This document shows, one piece after another, positions 52,605-61,359 of a stretch of 64,000 nucleotides of DNA. The notes below the pieces were generated by a model. The model was not told the DNA's origin and ran no database searches. It was given only the letters and a program-made list of their open reading frames with translations. Positions within the stretch are counted from its first letter, which is position 1; every line of letters starts with the position of its first letter. The stretch comes from Pedobacter puniceum (lineage in GTDB: Bacteria > Bacteroidota > Bacteroidia > Sphingobacteriales > Sphingobacteriaceae): NCBI RefSeq assembly GCF_009674685.1, contig NZ_WKJI01000001.1:124001-188000 (forward strand), written 5' to 3'. Position numbers and translations under genes: made by a program.

Positions 52605-53474
52605 ATGAAAAAAATAATAGCCTTTTACTGCTTGATATTGATGGGGTTAACTTCAAAAGCACAAGAAACGCCAGAATTCAAAAAAGTAGAATATCCACTA
52701 GGATATACAGAGCAACTTAATGTTGTGTATACCATAGCCAATGGCTGGGAAGGTAAAATGGATTTATATCTGCCACCAAAAGATAAAGGCCCAAGTCCGG
52801 TTGTTATCAATATTCATGGTGGCGGTTGGAATAAAGGTTCTAAAGAATCTCAGACCGGTTTCAATACTTTTTTTAAGAAGGGATATGCCGTTGCGAATAT
52901 TGCCTATCGCTTATCGCAAGTTGCACCAGCACCTGCTGCTGTTGAAGATACAAGATGTGCCTTGATTTATTTGATTAAGAATGCCAAGGCTTTAAATATC
53001 GATATCAACAAAATTGTAATCATGGGCGGTTCTGCCGGAGGCCATTTGGCTTTAATGGGTGGTTTATTAGGTAATGATACCCGTTTTGATACCAATTGCA
53101 AAGGGCTTAAAGATGTTAAAGTTGCGGCTATTATTAATAAATATGGTATAGCAGAACTAGGAGATTGGCCAAGCAAATCATTAAACATGTGGCTAGGAGA
53201 TCAGATAAAAAATCCAGTATTTGTTCAGTCTGTTTCACCCATTTATCATGTTAAAAGGAATAGTCCGCCAGTATTTATTGTACACGGCGATGCAGACCCC
53301 GTTGTTAGCTATCAGCAATCTGTAAACCTTAAGAAAAAATTAGATGAAATGGGTGTAAAAAATACCTTTATCACGGTAGAAGGGGGCGAACATGGTAAAT
53401 TCTCTAAAGAGAAAAACGCCGAAGTTAATACTGCTATCATGAATTTTCTTAAAGAATTAGGTATCCATCAGTAA
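52605..53474 (+). CDS. Secreted alpha/beta-hydrolase, BD-FAE/esterase-like
   Basis: 289 residues with a signal peptide (1-19, ends SKA). Alpha/beta-hydrolase of the BD-FAE/esterase-lipase group: oxyanion VVINIHGGGWNKGSK, nucleophile Ser in IMGGSAGGHLALMGG, acid Asp in VHGDADPVV, His in EGGEHGKFS. Enzymes of this type remove acetyl or feruloyl groups from glycans. Placed inside the alginate operon, it may deacetylate alginate or oligomers before lyase action; natural bacterial alginates are O-acetylated on mannuronate. The substrate assignment is inference. The gaps to neighbours are 14 and 11 bp. Confidence 0.85.
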   Translation: MKKIIAFYCLILMGLTSKAQETPEFKKVEYPLGYTEQLNVVYTIANGWEGKMDLYLPPKDKGPSPVVINIHGGGWNKGSKESQTGFNTFFKKGYAVANIAYRLSQVAPAPAAVEDTRCALIYLIKNAKALNIDINKIVIMGGSAGGHLALMGGLLGNDTRFDTNCKGLKDVKVAAIINKYGIAELGDWPSKSLNMWLGDQIKNPVFVQSVSPIYHVKRNSPPVFIVHGDADPVVSYQQSVNLKKKLDEMGVKNTFITVEGGEHGKFSKEKNAEVNTAIMNFLKELGIHQ

Positions 53475-53485
53475 AATAAAATAAT

Positions 53486-54766
53486 ATGAAAGTAAAAGGA
53501 TTGCGGTGGTATATCATAGCCTTAATTGGGCTTGCAACCATTATTAATTATGTAGATAGAAGTGCTATAAACATTTTATGGCCATACATTTATGAAGAAT
53601 TTGGTATTGCCGAGGCTGATAATAAAAGTGCTTTGGCACTTATTACTACCTTTTTTATGATAGCCTATGCATTAGGGCAAACTTTTACGGGCAAGCTTAT
53701 GGATGCTATTGGTACGCGTTTAGGGATGACTATTTCTATCATCGGATGGAGTATTTCAATAGCCTTACATGCTTTTGCTAAATCTTTGATGTCTTTTAAC
53801 ATCTTTAGGTTTATGTTAGGTTTTAGCGAGGCAGGAAACTGGCCAGGTGCTACAAAAAGTAATGCCGAATGGTTTCCGGCTAAAGAAAGAGCCATAGCAC
53901 AGGGTATATTTAATGCAGGAGCTGCTTTAGGCTCGGTAGTATCTGCGCCTATTATTGCGCTACTTTATATTGCTTTTGGCTGGAAATTAACTTTTGTATT
54001 AATAGCAGGTTTAGGTATTATATGGGTAGTGCCTTGGTTGGTAGTTAATAAGGCAACACCAGACAAACACCCATGGTTAACAGAAGAAGAAAGAGCACAT
54101 ATATTGGCGCAGCCAGAAACTTCAAAAGCAGAGCTTAGCGTAGCAGAAGCTCCTGTTTTAACATGGAGAGAGTTACTGAAATACAGAAGTACCTGGGGCA
54201 TAATTATGGCTAGGTTCTTCATAGACCCTGTATGGTGGCTATTTGTAACATGGCTTCCAACCTTTTTAAAAGAACAATTTATGTTTGATATTAAGCAAAT
54301 AGGGGCTTTTACTTGGTTACCTTATTTGTTTGCTGCTATAGGTAGTTTGGTAGGTGGATATTACTCCTCTCAATTGATTAAGAAAGGTTTAAGGGCAGAA
54401 AATGCTCGTAAATATGCCATTGCCATAGGCTGTTTCGTGATGATTATTTCTTTATCTGCTATTTTATATTTCTTAGGCAGTTTAAAAGATATGCCAACAT
54501 TGGCTATGCTCTTAATAGGTACTACCTTATTTGGTTTTCAATTTCTCATAGGCAATTTACAAACCTTACCTAGTGATTATTTCAATGGTAAAAATGTAGG
54601 GGTAGTTGCCGGTATGGGGGGGACAGCAGCCGTTGCTGGTACTTTGTTAACCACCTGGGCAGTTCCAGTAATTACACAAACAAGTTATGTTTCATTCTTT
54701 GTCTTGGCAGCAGTTTTAGTTCCACTTTCGTGGATAAGCATTAAATACATCACAACAAAAAAATAA
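53486..54766 (+). CDS. MFS transporter, ExuT-like (uronate / DEH uptake)
   Basis: 426 residues, 12 helices. It belongs to the anion:cation symporter (ExuT/hexuronate) branch: LATIINYVDRSAINI in helix 1, FSEAGNWPGATKSNAEWFPA with RAIAQGIFNAGAALG, and GLGIIWVVPWLV. In this locus it most likely carries monouronates from PL17 (DEH or the unsaturated form) across the inner membrane. E. coli ExuT moves galacturonate and glucuronate. The order kdgF - esterase - MFS - SDR fits uptake followed by reduction. Confidence 0.88.
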   Translation: MKVKGLRWYIIALIGLATIINYVDRSAINILWPYIYEEFGIAEADNKSALALITTFFMIAYALGQTFTGKLMDAIGTRLGMTISIIGWSISIALHAFAKSLMSFNIFRFMLGFSEAGNWPGATKSNAEWFPAKERAIAQGIFNAGAALGSVVSAPIIALLYIAFGWKLTFVLIAGLGIIWVVPWLVVNKATPDKHPWLTEEERAHILAQPETSKAELSVAEAPVLTWRELLKYRSTWGIIMARFFIDPVWWLFVTWLPTFLKEQFMFDIKQIGAFTWLPYLFAAIGSLVGGYYSSQLIKKGLRAENARKYAIAIGCFVMIISLSAILYFLGSLKDMPTLAMLLIGTTLFGFQFLIGNLQTLPSDYFNGKNVGVVAGMGGTAAVAGTLLTTWAVPVITQTSYVSFFVLAAVLVPLSWISIKYITTKK

Positions 54767-54786
54767 AATCTTAAATAAATTATATC

Positions 54787-55539
54787 ATGCGTTTAAAAAA
54801 TAAAGTAGCCATTATCACAGGCGGTTCAAGAGATATTGGAAGAGCAGTTTCTGTACAATTAGCAAAAGAGGGAGCAAAAGTTGTTATCAATTATTTAGGT
54901 AATGAAGATAATGCCAACGAAACTTTAAGATTAGTTAAAGAAGTAGGTGGCGAAGGTATCATTGTAAAAGCAGATATGACAAAAGCTGCCGAAGTAGAGC
55001 AATTAGTAGCAGAAACAAAAGCCACCTATGGCGATGAAATTCATGTCTTAGTTAATGTTGCTGGTGGTTTGGTAGCCAGAAAAACTACCCTAGAAATGGA
55101 TGAAGATTTCTGGGATTTTGTAATGAGTTTAAATCTAAAATCGGTGTTTTTAGCAGTTAAAAACGTGATTCCTTTTATGCCGGCAGGTTCTGCTATCATT
55201 AATTTTTCCTCTTTAGCCGGAAGAGATGGCGGCGGCCCAGGAGCAAGTGCTTATGCAACTTCTAAAGGTGCTATCATGACCTATACCAGAGCATTAGCAA
55301 AAGAGTTAGGCCCTAAAGGTATTCGTGTAAACGCTGTAGCACCTGGTATGATAGCTACTGCTTTTCATGATAGTTTCACTAAGCCAGAAGTTAGGGCTAA
55401 TGTTGCAGCAGCAACAGCTGTTAAAAGAGAAGGTAGGGCAGAAGAAGTGGCAGATTTGGTAGCTTATCTAGCTTCAGATGAGTCTTCTTACATTACAGGT
55501 AACAACATAGATATCAATGGAGGTATAAGTTTCTCTTAA
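54787..55539 (+). CDS. SDR-family oxidoreductase, probable DEH reductase
   Basis: 250 residues, a classical SDR. The NAD(P) motif TGGSRDIGRAV (about 11-21), Asn in VAGG-like NVAGG, the catalytic Ser in SSLAGRDG and Tyr-x3-Lys in YATSKGA, and the usual end YITGNNIDINGG. In the alginate pathway an SDR reduces 4-deoxy-L-erythro-5-hexoseulose uronate (DEH) to 2-keto-3-deoxygluconate (KDG). The gene lies directly after the uronate carrier (20 bp). FabG-type fatty-acid enzymes look similar, so the call depends on locus context. KDG kinase and aldolase are not in this window. Confidence 0.87.
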   Translation: MRLKNKVAIITGGSRDIGRAVSVQLAKEGAKVVINYLGNEDNANETLRLVKEVGGEGIIVKADMTKAAEVEQLVAETKATYGDEIHVLVNVAGGLVARKTTLEMDEDFWDFVMSLNLKSVFLAVKNVIPFMPAGSAIINFSSLAGRDGGGPGASAYATSKGAIMTYTRALAKELGPKGIRVNAVAPGMIATAFHDSFTKPEVRANVAAATAVKREGRAEEVADLVAYLASDESSYITGNNIDINGGISFS

Positions 55540-55548
55540 ATATTTATC

Positions 55549-55577
55549 GCTTTGAGGGAAAAACAAGCCCTCAAAGC
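55549..55577 (+). terminator. Stem-loop after the DEH reductase gene
   Basis: GCTTTGAGGG, a 9-nt loop and CCCTCAAAGC form a perfect 10-bp stem 9 bp after the stop. There is no long T-run behind it, so it may be a partial terminator splitting the locus into two units. Confidence 0.6.
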
Positions 55578-55582
55578 ATTCT

Positions 55583-55611
55583 AGGATATAAGCTTGAAGC
55601 CAATATATCCT
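55583..55611 (+). other. Hairpin in the leader of the first PL6 gene
   Basis: AGGATATA / TATATCCT arms around 13 nt, 25 bp before the PL6 start and just after the reductase-gene stem-loop. It could be a leader structure or a protein-binding palindrome. Confidence 0.4.
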
Positions 55612-55635
55612 TACCATTTCCTAAACCTTTCCATC

Positions 55636-57960
55636 ATGAAGATTATTTTATACTTGTTAATACTGTTTTACAGCCCTTTCATTTGGGCACAAAATAAAAT
55701 AGTTAAAGATGCAAATGCCTTAGAAAAGGCTGTTAAACAAGCTAAACCAGGCGATACCATATTCTTAGTCAATCAAGAATGGAAGAATGTTGCTTTAACT
55801 GTCTTTGGAAAAGGAACTACCTTAAAGCCTATTGTGATTATGCCTAAGGATACAAAAAAAATTATCATTAGCGGACAATCTTTTTTACGTATTGCGGGCG
55901 AACATTTAATCCTAAAAGGTTTACATTTCAAAAATGGTTATAGCCCACAAAGAGAGGTGGTAACTTTTAGAATTAATCATGATTTATTGGCTAATCACTG
56001 CCGACTAACAGAATCTGTGATAGAAGATTTTAGTCAGCCAGAGCGTTTTAAAAATGATGTTTGGGTAGTTTTTTGGGGAAAGCATAATCGTGTAGACCAT
56101 TGTACTTTTGTGGATAAACTAAGTGCCGGACCTGTTATAATTGCCGAGTTGAATGATGAACGCAGTCAGGAAAATTGCCATTTTATTGATGCTAATTATT
56201 TTAAGGGCAGGCAACGTTTTGGATCTAATGGCGGCGAAACCATTAGGATAGGTGTTTCGCGATATTCTTTAACGGCATCTCGCACTCAAATCATCAATAA
56301 CTATTTTGAAAGGTGCAATGGAGAAGTAGAAATTGTTTCTATCAAATCGGGTGAGAATAACATCAGTTTTAATACTTTTTACGAGTGTGAGGGCTCATTG
56401 GTATTAAGACATGGCTCAAATAATACAGTTGAGGGGAACTTATTTTTAGGTAATAACAAACCTTTTACTGGCGGAGTTAGGGTGATTAATCCTGGACATA
56501 AAGTTTTTAATAATGTATTTAAAGATTTAAGAGGAACAGCTTTTCGCTCTGCTTTAGCTGTCATGAACGGTGTTCCTAATTCTTTAATCAACAGATATTA
56601 TCAGGTTAAAGATGCCAGTATAGAGCGTAATACTTTTATCAATTGTGGTCCGGTTTTGTTTGGTGCAGGTAAAGATGCTGAGCGGACTTTATCGCCTCAA
56701 AATGTTGCGTTTTCTAGTAATTTAATGGTAAATCCTACAGGGAATTTAATAGATGATACTAATAAAGATGGGGGTATCAGTCTTAAAAATAACGCTGTTG
56801 TAAACCTGTACAAAGCCTCATTAACAGATGGTTTTACCCTTATAAAAGTAAATCAACATAAAAAGGATGCCTTATCCATTCCTTATCATAAAAATTATGG
56901 TGCCGATATTAAAAAGCTACCATTTGTACAAAAATCACAAGCAGGAGCTAGCTGGTATGTTGAAGAAGTGTTTAGGCCATCAAGAGCTAATAAGACTTTT
57001 AATTTAGCATCGGCTCAAAGCCAACAAATTCATAAAATTATTGAAAATGCCATTTCGGGTGATACCATTTGCTTTACAGAAGCTACTTTTTATAAGGTAG
57101 ACAAAGAAATAGTTTTAGATAAAATGCTGCATTTAATAGCTGATAAGATTTTAAAAGGCAAACCAATTTTAGTAAGCAGCAGCTTTAAAACCCTTCCGGC
57201 TTTTATTACCATTGCTAACGGGGGCTCTTTAGCTGTAAAGGGTTTAGCTTTTAAAGGAAATTTTGAAAGCTATGGCGATGTACAATGTGGTATACGCTCT
57301 ACAGACCAAGCCATGAATAAGCATTACAACGTAAAAATAGATGGTTGTGAGTTTTATGATTATAACGAGAGCACTTTTTCTGGCTTTAAAGCAAGTAAAA
57401 GTACCTTTGCTGATACCTTATTAATAACCAACTCTTTGTTTAGAAACATTTCTGGAATGGGTATTAATTTGGCCGAGGAGAAAGAAGACAAAGGGATATA
57501 TGGTGTAGAAAATACCATCATCAAAAACTGTGTGTTTACCAATATTTTAGGCTCTGCCATAAATGTATACCGTGGCGGAAATGATGAAAGTACTTTAGGG
57601 CCATTTGTAACTATAGATTATTGCACTTTTAATGAAGTAGAAAATAGAGAGCAAGGTACTGTTGTTCGTTTATCTGGTGCGCAACAGGCTGTGGTTACCA
57701 ATAGTATTTTCATGAATAGCGGGCAAGGCGGTCGCTCTCTAGAGTTTAGAGAATTTAGGTGGGATGATATTAAAGTAGATTATTGTAATTTCTATAATTC
57801 TGGTAGGATAGACTCTTTTTACGGCACAGTGGCAGGTAAAAATATCTATCAAATTAAACCCGATTTTATAGACAGCTCTTCTTTTAATTTCAATCTTAAG
57901 CCAGGGTCTGGCTTGTCAGATAAATCAACAACAGGGAGAACTTTAGGCGCCAAATTATAA
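55636..57960 (+). CDS. PL6-family alginate lyase, two-domain (AlyGC-like)
   Basis: 774 residues from ATG 55636, giving a signal peptide that ends FIWAQ; the upstream ATG at 55594 lacks one. The first parallel beta-helix (about 22-460) is the PL6 catalytic domain: [18 protein letters not shown], the base Lys237 in SIKSG and Arg258 in LRHGSN, 21 residues apart as in the Lys220/Arg241 pair of AlyGC (recalled). A second beta-helix (about 470-774) follows, as in two-domain PL6 enzymes. It cleaves alginate by beta-elimination outside the outer membrane or in the periplasm. The next PL6 gene starts 14 bp later. Confidence 0.92.
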   Translation: MKIILYLLILFYSPFIWAQNKIVKDANALEKAVKQAKPGDTIFLVNQEWKNVALTVFGKGTTLKPIVIMPKDTKKIIISGQSFLRIAGEHLILKGLHFKNGYSPQREVVTFRINHDLLANHCRLTESVIEDFSQPERFKNDVWVVFWGKHNRVDHCTFVDKLSAGPVIIAELNDERSQENCHFIDANYFKGRQRFGSNGGETIRIGVSRYSLTASRTQIINNYFERCNGEVEIVSIKSGENNISFNTFYECEGSLVLRHGSNNTVEGNLFLGNNKPFTGGVRVINPGHKVFNNVFKDLRGTAFRSALAVMNGVPNSLINRYYQVKDASIERNTFINCGPVLFGAGKDAERTLSPQNVAFSSNLMVNPTGNLIDDTNKDGGISLKNNAVVNLYKASLTDGFTLIKVNQHKKDALSIPYHKNYGADIKKLPFVQKSQAGASWYVEEVFRPSRANKTFNLASAQSQQIHKIIENAISGDTICFTEATFYKVDKEIVLDKMLHLIADKILKGKPILVSSSFKTLPAFITIANGGSLAVKGLAFKGNFESYGDVQCGIRSTDQAMNKHYNVKIDGCEFYDYNESTFSGFKASKSTFADTLLITNSLFRNISGMGINLAEEKEDKGIYGVENTIIKNCVFTNILGSAINVYRGGNDESTLGPFVTIDYCTFNEVENREQGTVVRLSGAQQAVVTNSIFMNSGQGGRSLEFREFRWDDIKVDYCNFYNSGRIDSFYGTVAGKNIYQIKPDFIDSSSFNFNLKPGSGLSDKSTTGRTLGAKL

Positions 57961-57974
57961 TAAACCTCAACAAC

Positions 57975-59330
57975 ATGAAAACTAAAAATATCATCAAAAT
58001 CTTATTCATCATTGGCTTAAGCAATGCTATTATGGTTCATGCTAGTACACCTAAATTGGGCTCTGACATAGAAAAGAAAACGGTTTTACAAGGGAAGGTT
58101 TATAAAATTAAATCTGTTGCCGAGTTAAGTGCCTTGATATTAAAACCGGGCGATAAAGTAGTAATGCAAGCGGGCGATTGGTCTAACCAACAATTAAATT
58201 TCAAAGGAAAGGGCACCAAAGAGCAACCTATAATTTTAACCACAGCAAGCCCAGGCAAAATAAAATTAACAGGAAGTTCTAATTTAAAAATTGATGGTGA
58301 ATGGCTAGTTGTAGACGGTTTGGCTTTTGCCGATGGTTACCTAGACAAAGGCCATGTAGTACAATTTTCGGCAACATCATCTAATTGTAGATTAACCAAT
58401 AGCAGTATCATCAACTATAACCCGCCTTCAAAAGAAACCGATTATAAATGGGTTTCTTTATATGGAAACCACAACAGGGTAGACCATTGCGATTTTACAG
58501 GTAAAAACCATATGGGTACAACGCTGGTAGTTTGGTTGGCAGATAAGCCTAATTATCACCAAATAGACCATAATTATTTTGGTCCTCGTCCGCCTTTAGA
58601 TGCTAACGGCGGCGAAACCATTAGAATAGGAACCAGCGATTGGTCTATGCATGACTCTTATACATTAGTATCTAATAATATTTTTGATAAATGTGATGGT
58701 GAGACAGAGATTATCTCAATAAAATCTGGTCATAATACCATAAAAAATAACCTTTTTTACGAGTGCGATGGCACCCTAACCTTCAGACATGGTAATTTTT
58801 CTGAAGTGTTAGATAACTATTTCATCGGTAATAAAAAGAAAAATACAGGAGGTATCAGAATCATCGGTGAAAACCAAAAAGTAGAAGGTAATTACCTACA
58901 TGGCTTAACAGGAACAGGTTTAAGAGCAGCCATTTCTGTGATGAATGCTGTTGAGAACCCAAAGCTTAACGAATATTGGCAAGTTAAAAATGCCCTTATC
59001 AGTAAGAATATGATTTTAGACTGTACAGAGGCTTTTTCCTTAGGTTCTGGAAAAAACAGTACGCGTGTTCTAGTACCTGATGGGGTTAAAATTGTAGATA
59101 ATTATATTTCTAATACACCAAAGTTAACCACATTTGAGGATCAACCTAAAAACTTACAAATAGAAAATAATCAACTTGTTGGTGCTACTTTAACTAACGG
59201 TTTTATTAAAAAAACACAAGAACTGGTAAAGTCTGATGGTGTATGGCAATTTAAAAATGCGCTCAAAAAACCATTTTGGTTGACGGAGAAAATAGGGCCA
59301 GCTTGGGGAGAAGCTAGAAATAACTATTAA
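57975..59330 (+). CDS. PL6-family alginate lyase, single-domain
   Basis: 451 residues with a signal peptide (ends VHA). Only the catalytic beta-helix is present: [15 protein letters not shown], Lys250 in SIKSGHN and Arg271 in FRHGN, again 21 residues apart, then [10 protein letters not shown]. It lacks the second beta-helix of its neighbour. Single-domain PL6 enzymes often prefer polyMG or polyG blocks and cut in endo or exo mode; the preference cannot be read here. A second such lyase next to the two-domain enzyme suggests a division of labour on alginate blocks. A terminator follows. Confidence 0.92.
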   Translation: MKTKNIIKILFIIGLSNAIMVHASTPKLGSDIEKKTVLQGKVYKIKSVAELSALILKPGDKVVMQAGDWSNQQLNFKGKGTKEQPIILTTASPGKIKLTGSSNLKIDGEWLVVDGLAFADGYLDKGHVVQFSATSSNCRLTNSSIINYNPPSKETDYKWVSLYGNHNRVDHCDFTGKNHMGTTLVVWLADKPNYHQIDHNYFGPRPPLDANGGETIRIGTSDWSMHDSYTLVSNNIFDKCDGETEIISIKSGHNTIKNNLFYECDGTLTFRHGNFSEVLDNYFIGNKKKNTGGIRIIGENQKVEGNYLHGLTGTGLRAAISVMNAVENPKLNEYWQVKNALISKNMILDCTEAFSLGSGKNSTRVLVPDGVKIVDNYISNTPKLTTFEDQPKNLQIENNQLVGATLTNGFIKKTQELVKSDGVWQFKNALKKPFWLTEKIGPAWGEARNNY

Positions 59331-59349
59331 AGATTTTAACACTTATTTG

Positions 59350-59378
59350 AAAGGGATTATCGTGATGTTAATCCCTTT
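59350..59378 (+). terminator. Rho-independent terminator after the PL6 genes
   Basis: A 10-bp stem AAAGGGATTA / TAATCCCTTT with a 9-nt loop, followed by TTTTATT, 19 bp after the stop codon. Confidence 0.85.
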
Positions 59379-59428
59379 TTTTATTGCTCAGGTTTTCTAT
59401 TAAGATTTATAATCATTAGATTGCGATA

Positions 59429-59463
59429 TATAACCAATTTTAAAACCAATTTTCTAAACCATT
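59429..59463 (+). promoter_or_regulatory. Possible half-site cluster before the ECF sigma gene
   Basis: ATAACCAATTTTAAAACCAATTTTC carries direct AACCAATTTT phrases, followed by AAACCATT. The first 15 bases TAACCAATTTTAAAA are identical to the right half of the first operator of the alginate regulator plus its flank. It may be a set of weak sites for the same regulator; no full palindrome is present. Confidence 0.4.
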
Positions 59464-59472
59464 AATCTCAGC

Positions 59473-60063
59473 ATGTCAGATAATCATCTGGATAATATCG
59501 ATTTTAATGCTGGCTCGCATCAAGATGAGGAAGAGCTATTTAAAACCATTTACCTAGAGTTTTATCCCTCGCTTATTGTTTTCGCTAAAGGATTTCTAAA
59601 GGAAATTGCTACTGCAGAGGATATTGTAGAGGATGTTTTATTAAAGTTATGGCATAATAGAAGCGCTATTTACGCTATCAAAAATTTAAAATTATACCTT
59701 TTTGTTGCTACAAAAAATGCTTGTTTAAACCATTTAGCTAAAAATAAAAGAATGGATTACGAAAGTTTAGAGGATTTAGAAGTTGCGATTTTAAAGGTAT
59801 CTCATTCTCCAGAAGAGGCTTTTATTTCTAATGAGCAATTACACAAAATACAAGAAGAAATAAATAAGCTACCTACCAAATGCCGAGCTATTTTTATGCT
59901 GATTAAAGAAGAAGGCTTAAAATACAGCGAAGTTGCAGAACTTTTAAATTTATCTGTAAAAACAATAGAAGCGCAGATGTCTATTGCTTTAAAACGGCTT
60001 TCTGAAGCTATACAGCATGATTTTCCAAGTTTTGTGGTAAAAAAACAAAATAAATCTAGTTAA
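59473..60063 (+). CDS. ECF RNA polymerase sigma factor
   Basis: 196 residues. Region 2 (about 25-95; LEFYPSLIVFAKGFLKEIAT, AEDIVEDVLLKLW) and region 4 (about 130-185; CRAIFMLIKEEGLKYSEVAE, LLNLSVKTIEAQMSIALKRL), linked by a short spacer. It is of the Bacteroidota SusC-associated ECF type. With the FecR-like anti-sigma encoded 51 bp downstream, it should activate the susC operon when the transporter senses its glycan. This is the cell-surface signalling relay known for TonB-dependent transducers. Confidence 0.93.
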   Translation: MSDNHLDNIDFNAGSHQDEEELFKTIYLEFYPSLIVFAKGFLKEIATAEDIVEDVLLKLWHNRSAIYAIKNLKLYLFVATKNACLNHLAKNKRMDYESLEDLEVAILKVSHSPEEAFISNEQLHKIQEEINKLPTKCRAIFMLIKEEGLKYSEVAELLNLSVKTIEAQMSIALKRLSEAIQHDFPSFVVKKQNKSS

Positions 60064-60114
60064 AATAAAAAAAGCTTTAGGGGTATTAAGGTCATCAGCT
60101 GTCTTTATAGTAAG

Positions 60115-61197
60115 ATGACAGACAGGGACCGTTTTTTTGAGCTTTTAGCTAAAAAGAAGTTAAACAATTGTACACTGAGTGATATTGCAGAAATTAATCG
60201 CTTAGCAAAGGAATATGATATTGATTTGGATAATCTAAGCCAGTTAGATCATATTTTCAACTTACAATTTGTTGCTGCTGAACGTCCGTCTGTTACATCC
60301 GCAGAAAATAGCTGGTTAAAATTTAAAGAGAAACTAAAAGAAGATAAGCAGATTTACATACCAGCTGATACTGATGATAAAAAGCCAAAATATCGTATCA
60401 TGAGGTATTATATGGCAGCATCTGTAGCAGTAATTTTTGTTCTGTTAGGTATTTATGTTTTTGTTTTTCAGAATCATGATGCAGATAAACTTAATATCAT
60501 CAGCACCCAATACGGCTCAAAATCTAAGGTAGAAATGCCTGATGGTACACAAATTTGGCTAAATGCGGGTAGTAAAATTACCTACGATAACCAATATGGT
60601 AAAAAAACTAGAAGTATAAGTTTGGAGGGTGAAGCCTTTTTTGATGTGCATCATGATCCAAAACATCCATTCATTATTCACACCAAAAATCTAACTCTTA
60701 AAGTTTTAGGCACTGCTTTTAATGTTAGAGACTTTAAAGAAGAAAATAATAGCATCGCTACACTTATAAGAGGCTCTTTAGAAGTGTCTTTTCCTTCTAA
60801 GCCAGAGCAAAAAATCATCCTAAAACCTAAGGAAAAACTTGTTATCAGTAATAAAAATGCAACTAGAAAAGTTACAGCAGATAAAGAGCATATAGAAATG
60901 GCATTATCTCATGTTAATGATGTTGCCACCATAGATCATATGATTGAAGAGATAGCTTGGACAGAAAATAAGCTGATTTTTAGAAGTAAAACTTTTGAAG
61001 AATTGGTATTGGATTTGGAGCGCTGGTACAATATTAAAATTGAGATACAAGACGAAGCTATAAAATCTAAAAAATTTACTGGCGCTTTTAAAAATGAAAC
61101 CTTTTTTGAAGCCTTAGATGCATTAAAAGAAACTTATGCTTTTGATTATAAGTTTAACAAAGCTACCAATACAGTAACCATTAAAACCCAATTATAA
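60115..61197 (+). CDS. FecR-family anti-sigma factor
   Basis: 360 residues. A cytoplasmic N-terminal part (about 1-98) binds the sigma factor; a single helix follows (YYMAASVAVIFVLLGIYVFV, about 100-119), then the FecR domain (about 130-230; YGSKSKVEMPDGTQIWLNAG, VLGTAFNVRDF) and a DUF4974-type C-terminal domain (about 285-358; FRSKTFEELVLDLERWYNI). It spans the inner membrane and passes the signal from the STN domain of the SusC transporter to the sigma factor. The SusC gene lies 162 bp downstream. Confidence 0.93.
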   Translation: MTDRDRFFELLAKKKLNNCTLSDIAEINRLAKEYDIDLDNLSQLDHIFNLQFVAAERPSVTSAENSWLKFKEKLKEDKQIYIPADTDDKKPKYRIMRYYMAASVAVIFVLLGIYVFVFQNHDADKLNIISTQYGSKSKVEMPDGTQIWLNAGSKITYDNQYGKKTRSISLEGEAFFDVHHDPKHPFIIHTKNLTLKVLGTAFNVRDFKEENNSIATLIRGSLEVSFPSKPEQKIILKPKEKLVISNKNATRKVTADKEHIEMALSHVNDVATIDHMIEEIAWTENKLIFRSKTFEELVLDLERWYNIKIEIQDEAIKSKKFTGAFKNETFFEALDALKETYAFDYKFNKATNTVTIKTQL

Positions 61198-61216
61198 ACT
61201 AATTACGAATCAAAAA

Positions 61217-61258
61217 ATGAAACAATCAAACAAAAAGAAACGGGAAATACTGATATAG
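61217..61258 (+). CDS. Possible 13-codon leader ORF upstream of susC
   Basis: ATG-initiated, reads MKQSNKKKREILI then TAG. Its end lies inside a hairpin (61240-61268). It could be a leader peptide or chance in AT-rich sequence; no ribosome-binding evidence is available. Confidence 0.2.
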   Translation: MKQSNKKKREILI

Positions 61259-61268
61259 TATCCCCCGT
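61240..61268 (+). other. Hairpin in the susC leader
   Basis: ACGGG-AA-ATACT, loop GATAT, AGTAT-CC-CCCGT: two 5-bp stems separated by a 2x2 internal loop. There is no T-run. It may be a leader structure of the susC mRNA. Confidence 0.45.
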
Positions 61269-61293
61269 AAATCGATTAAACAGCTGAAAAATT

Positions 61294-61324
61294 TCACATG
61301 ATAAGCGACCAAACCCTCATGTGA
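61294..61324 (+). other. Second inverted repeat in the susC leader
   Basis: TCACATG and CATGTGA (7-bp perfect arms, 17-nt loop), ending 35 bp before the susC start. It could be an operator or an RNA hairpin. Confidence 0.4.
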
Positions 61325-61359
61325 TTAACAACTAATTATTTAACCTAACATTCAAAAGT

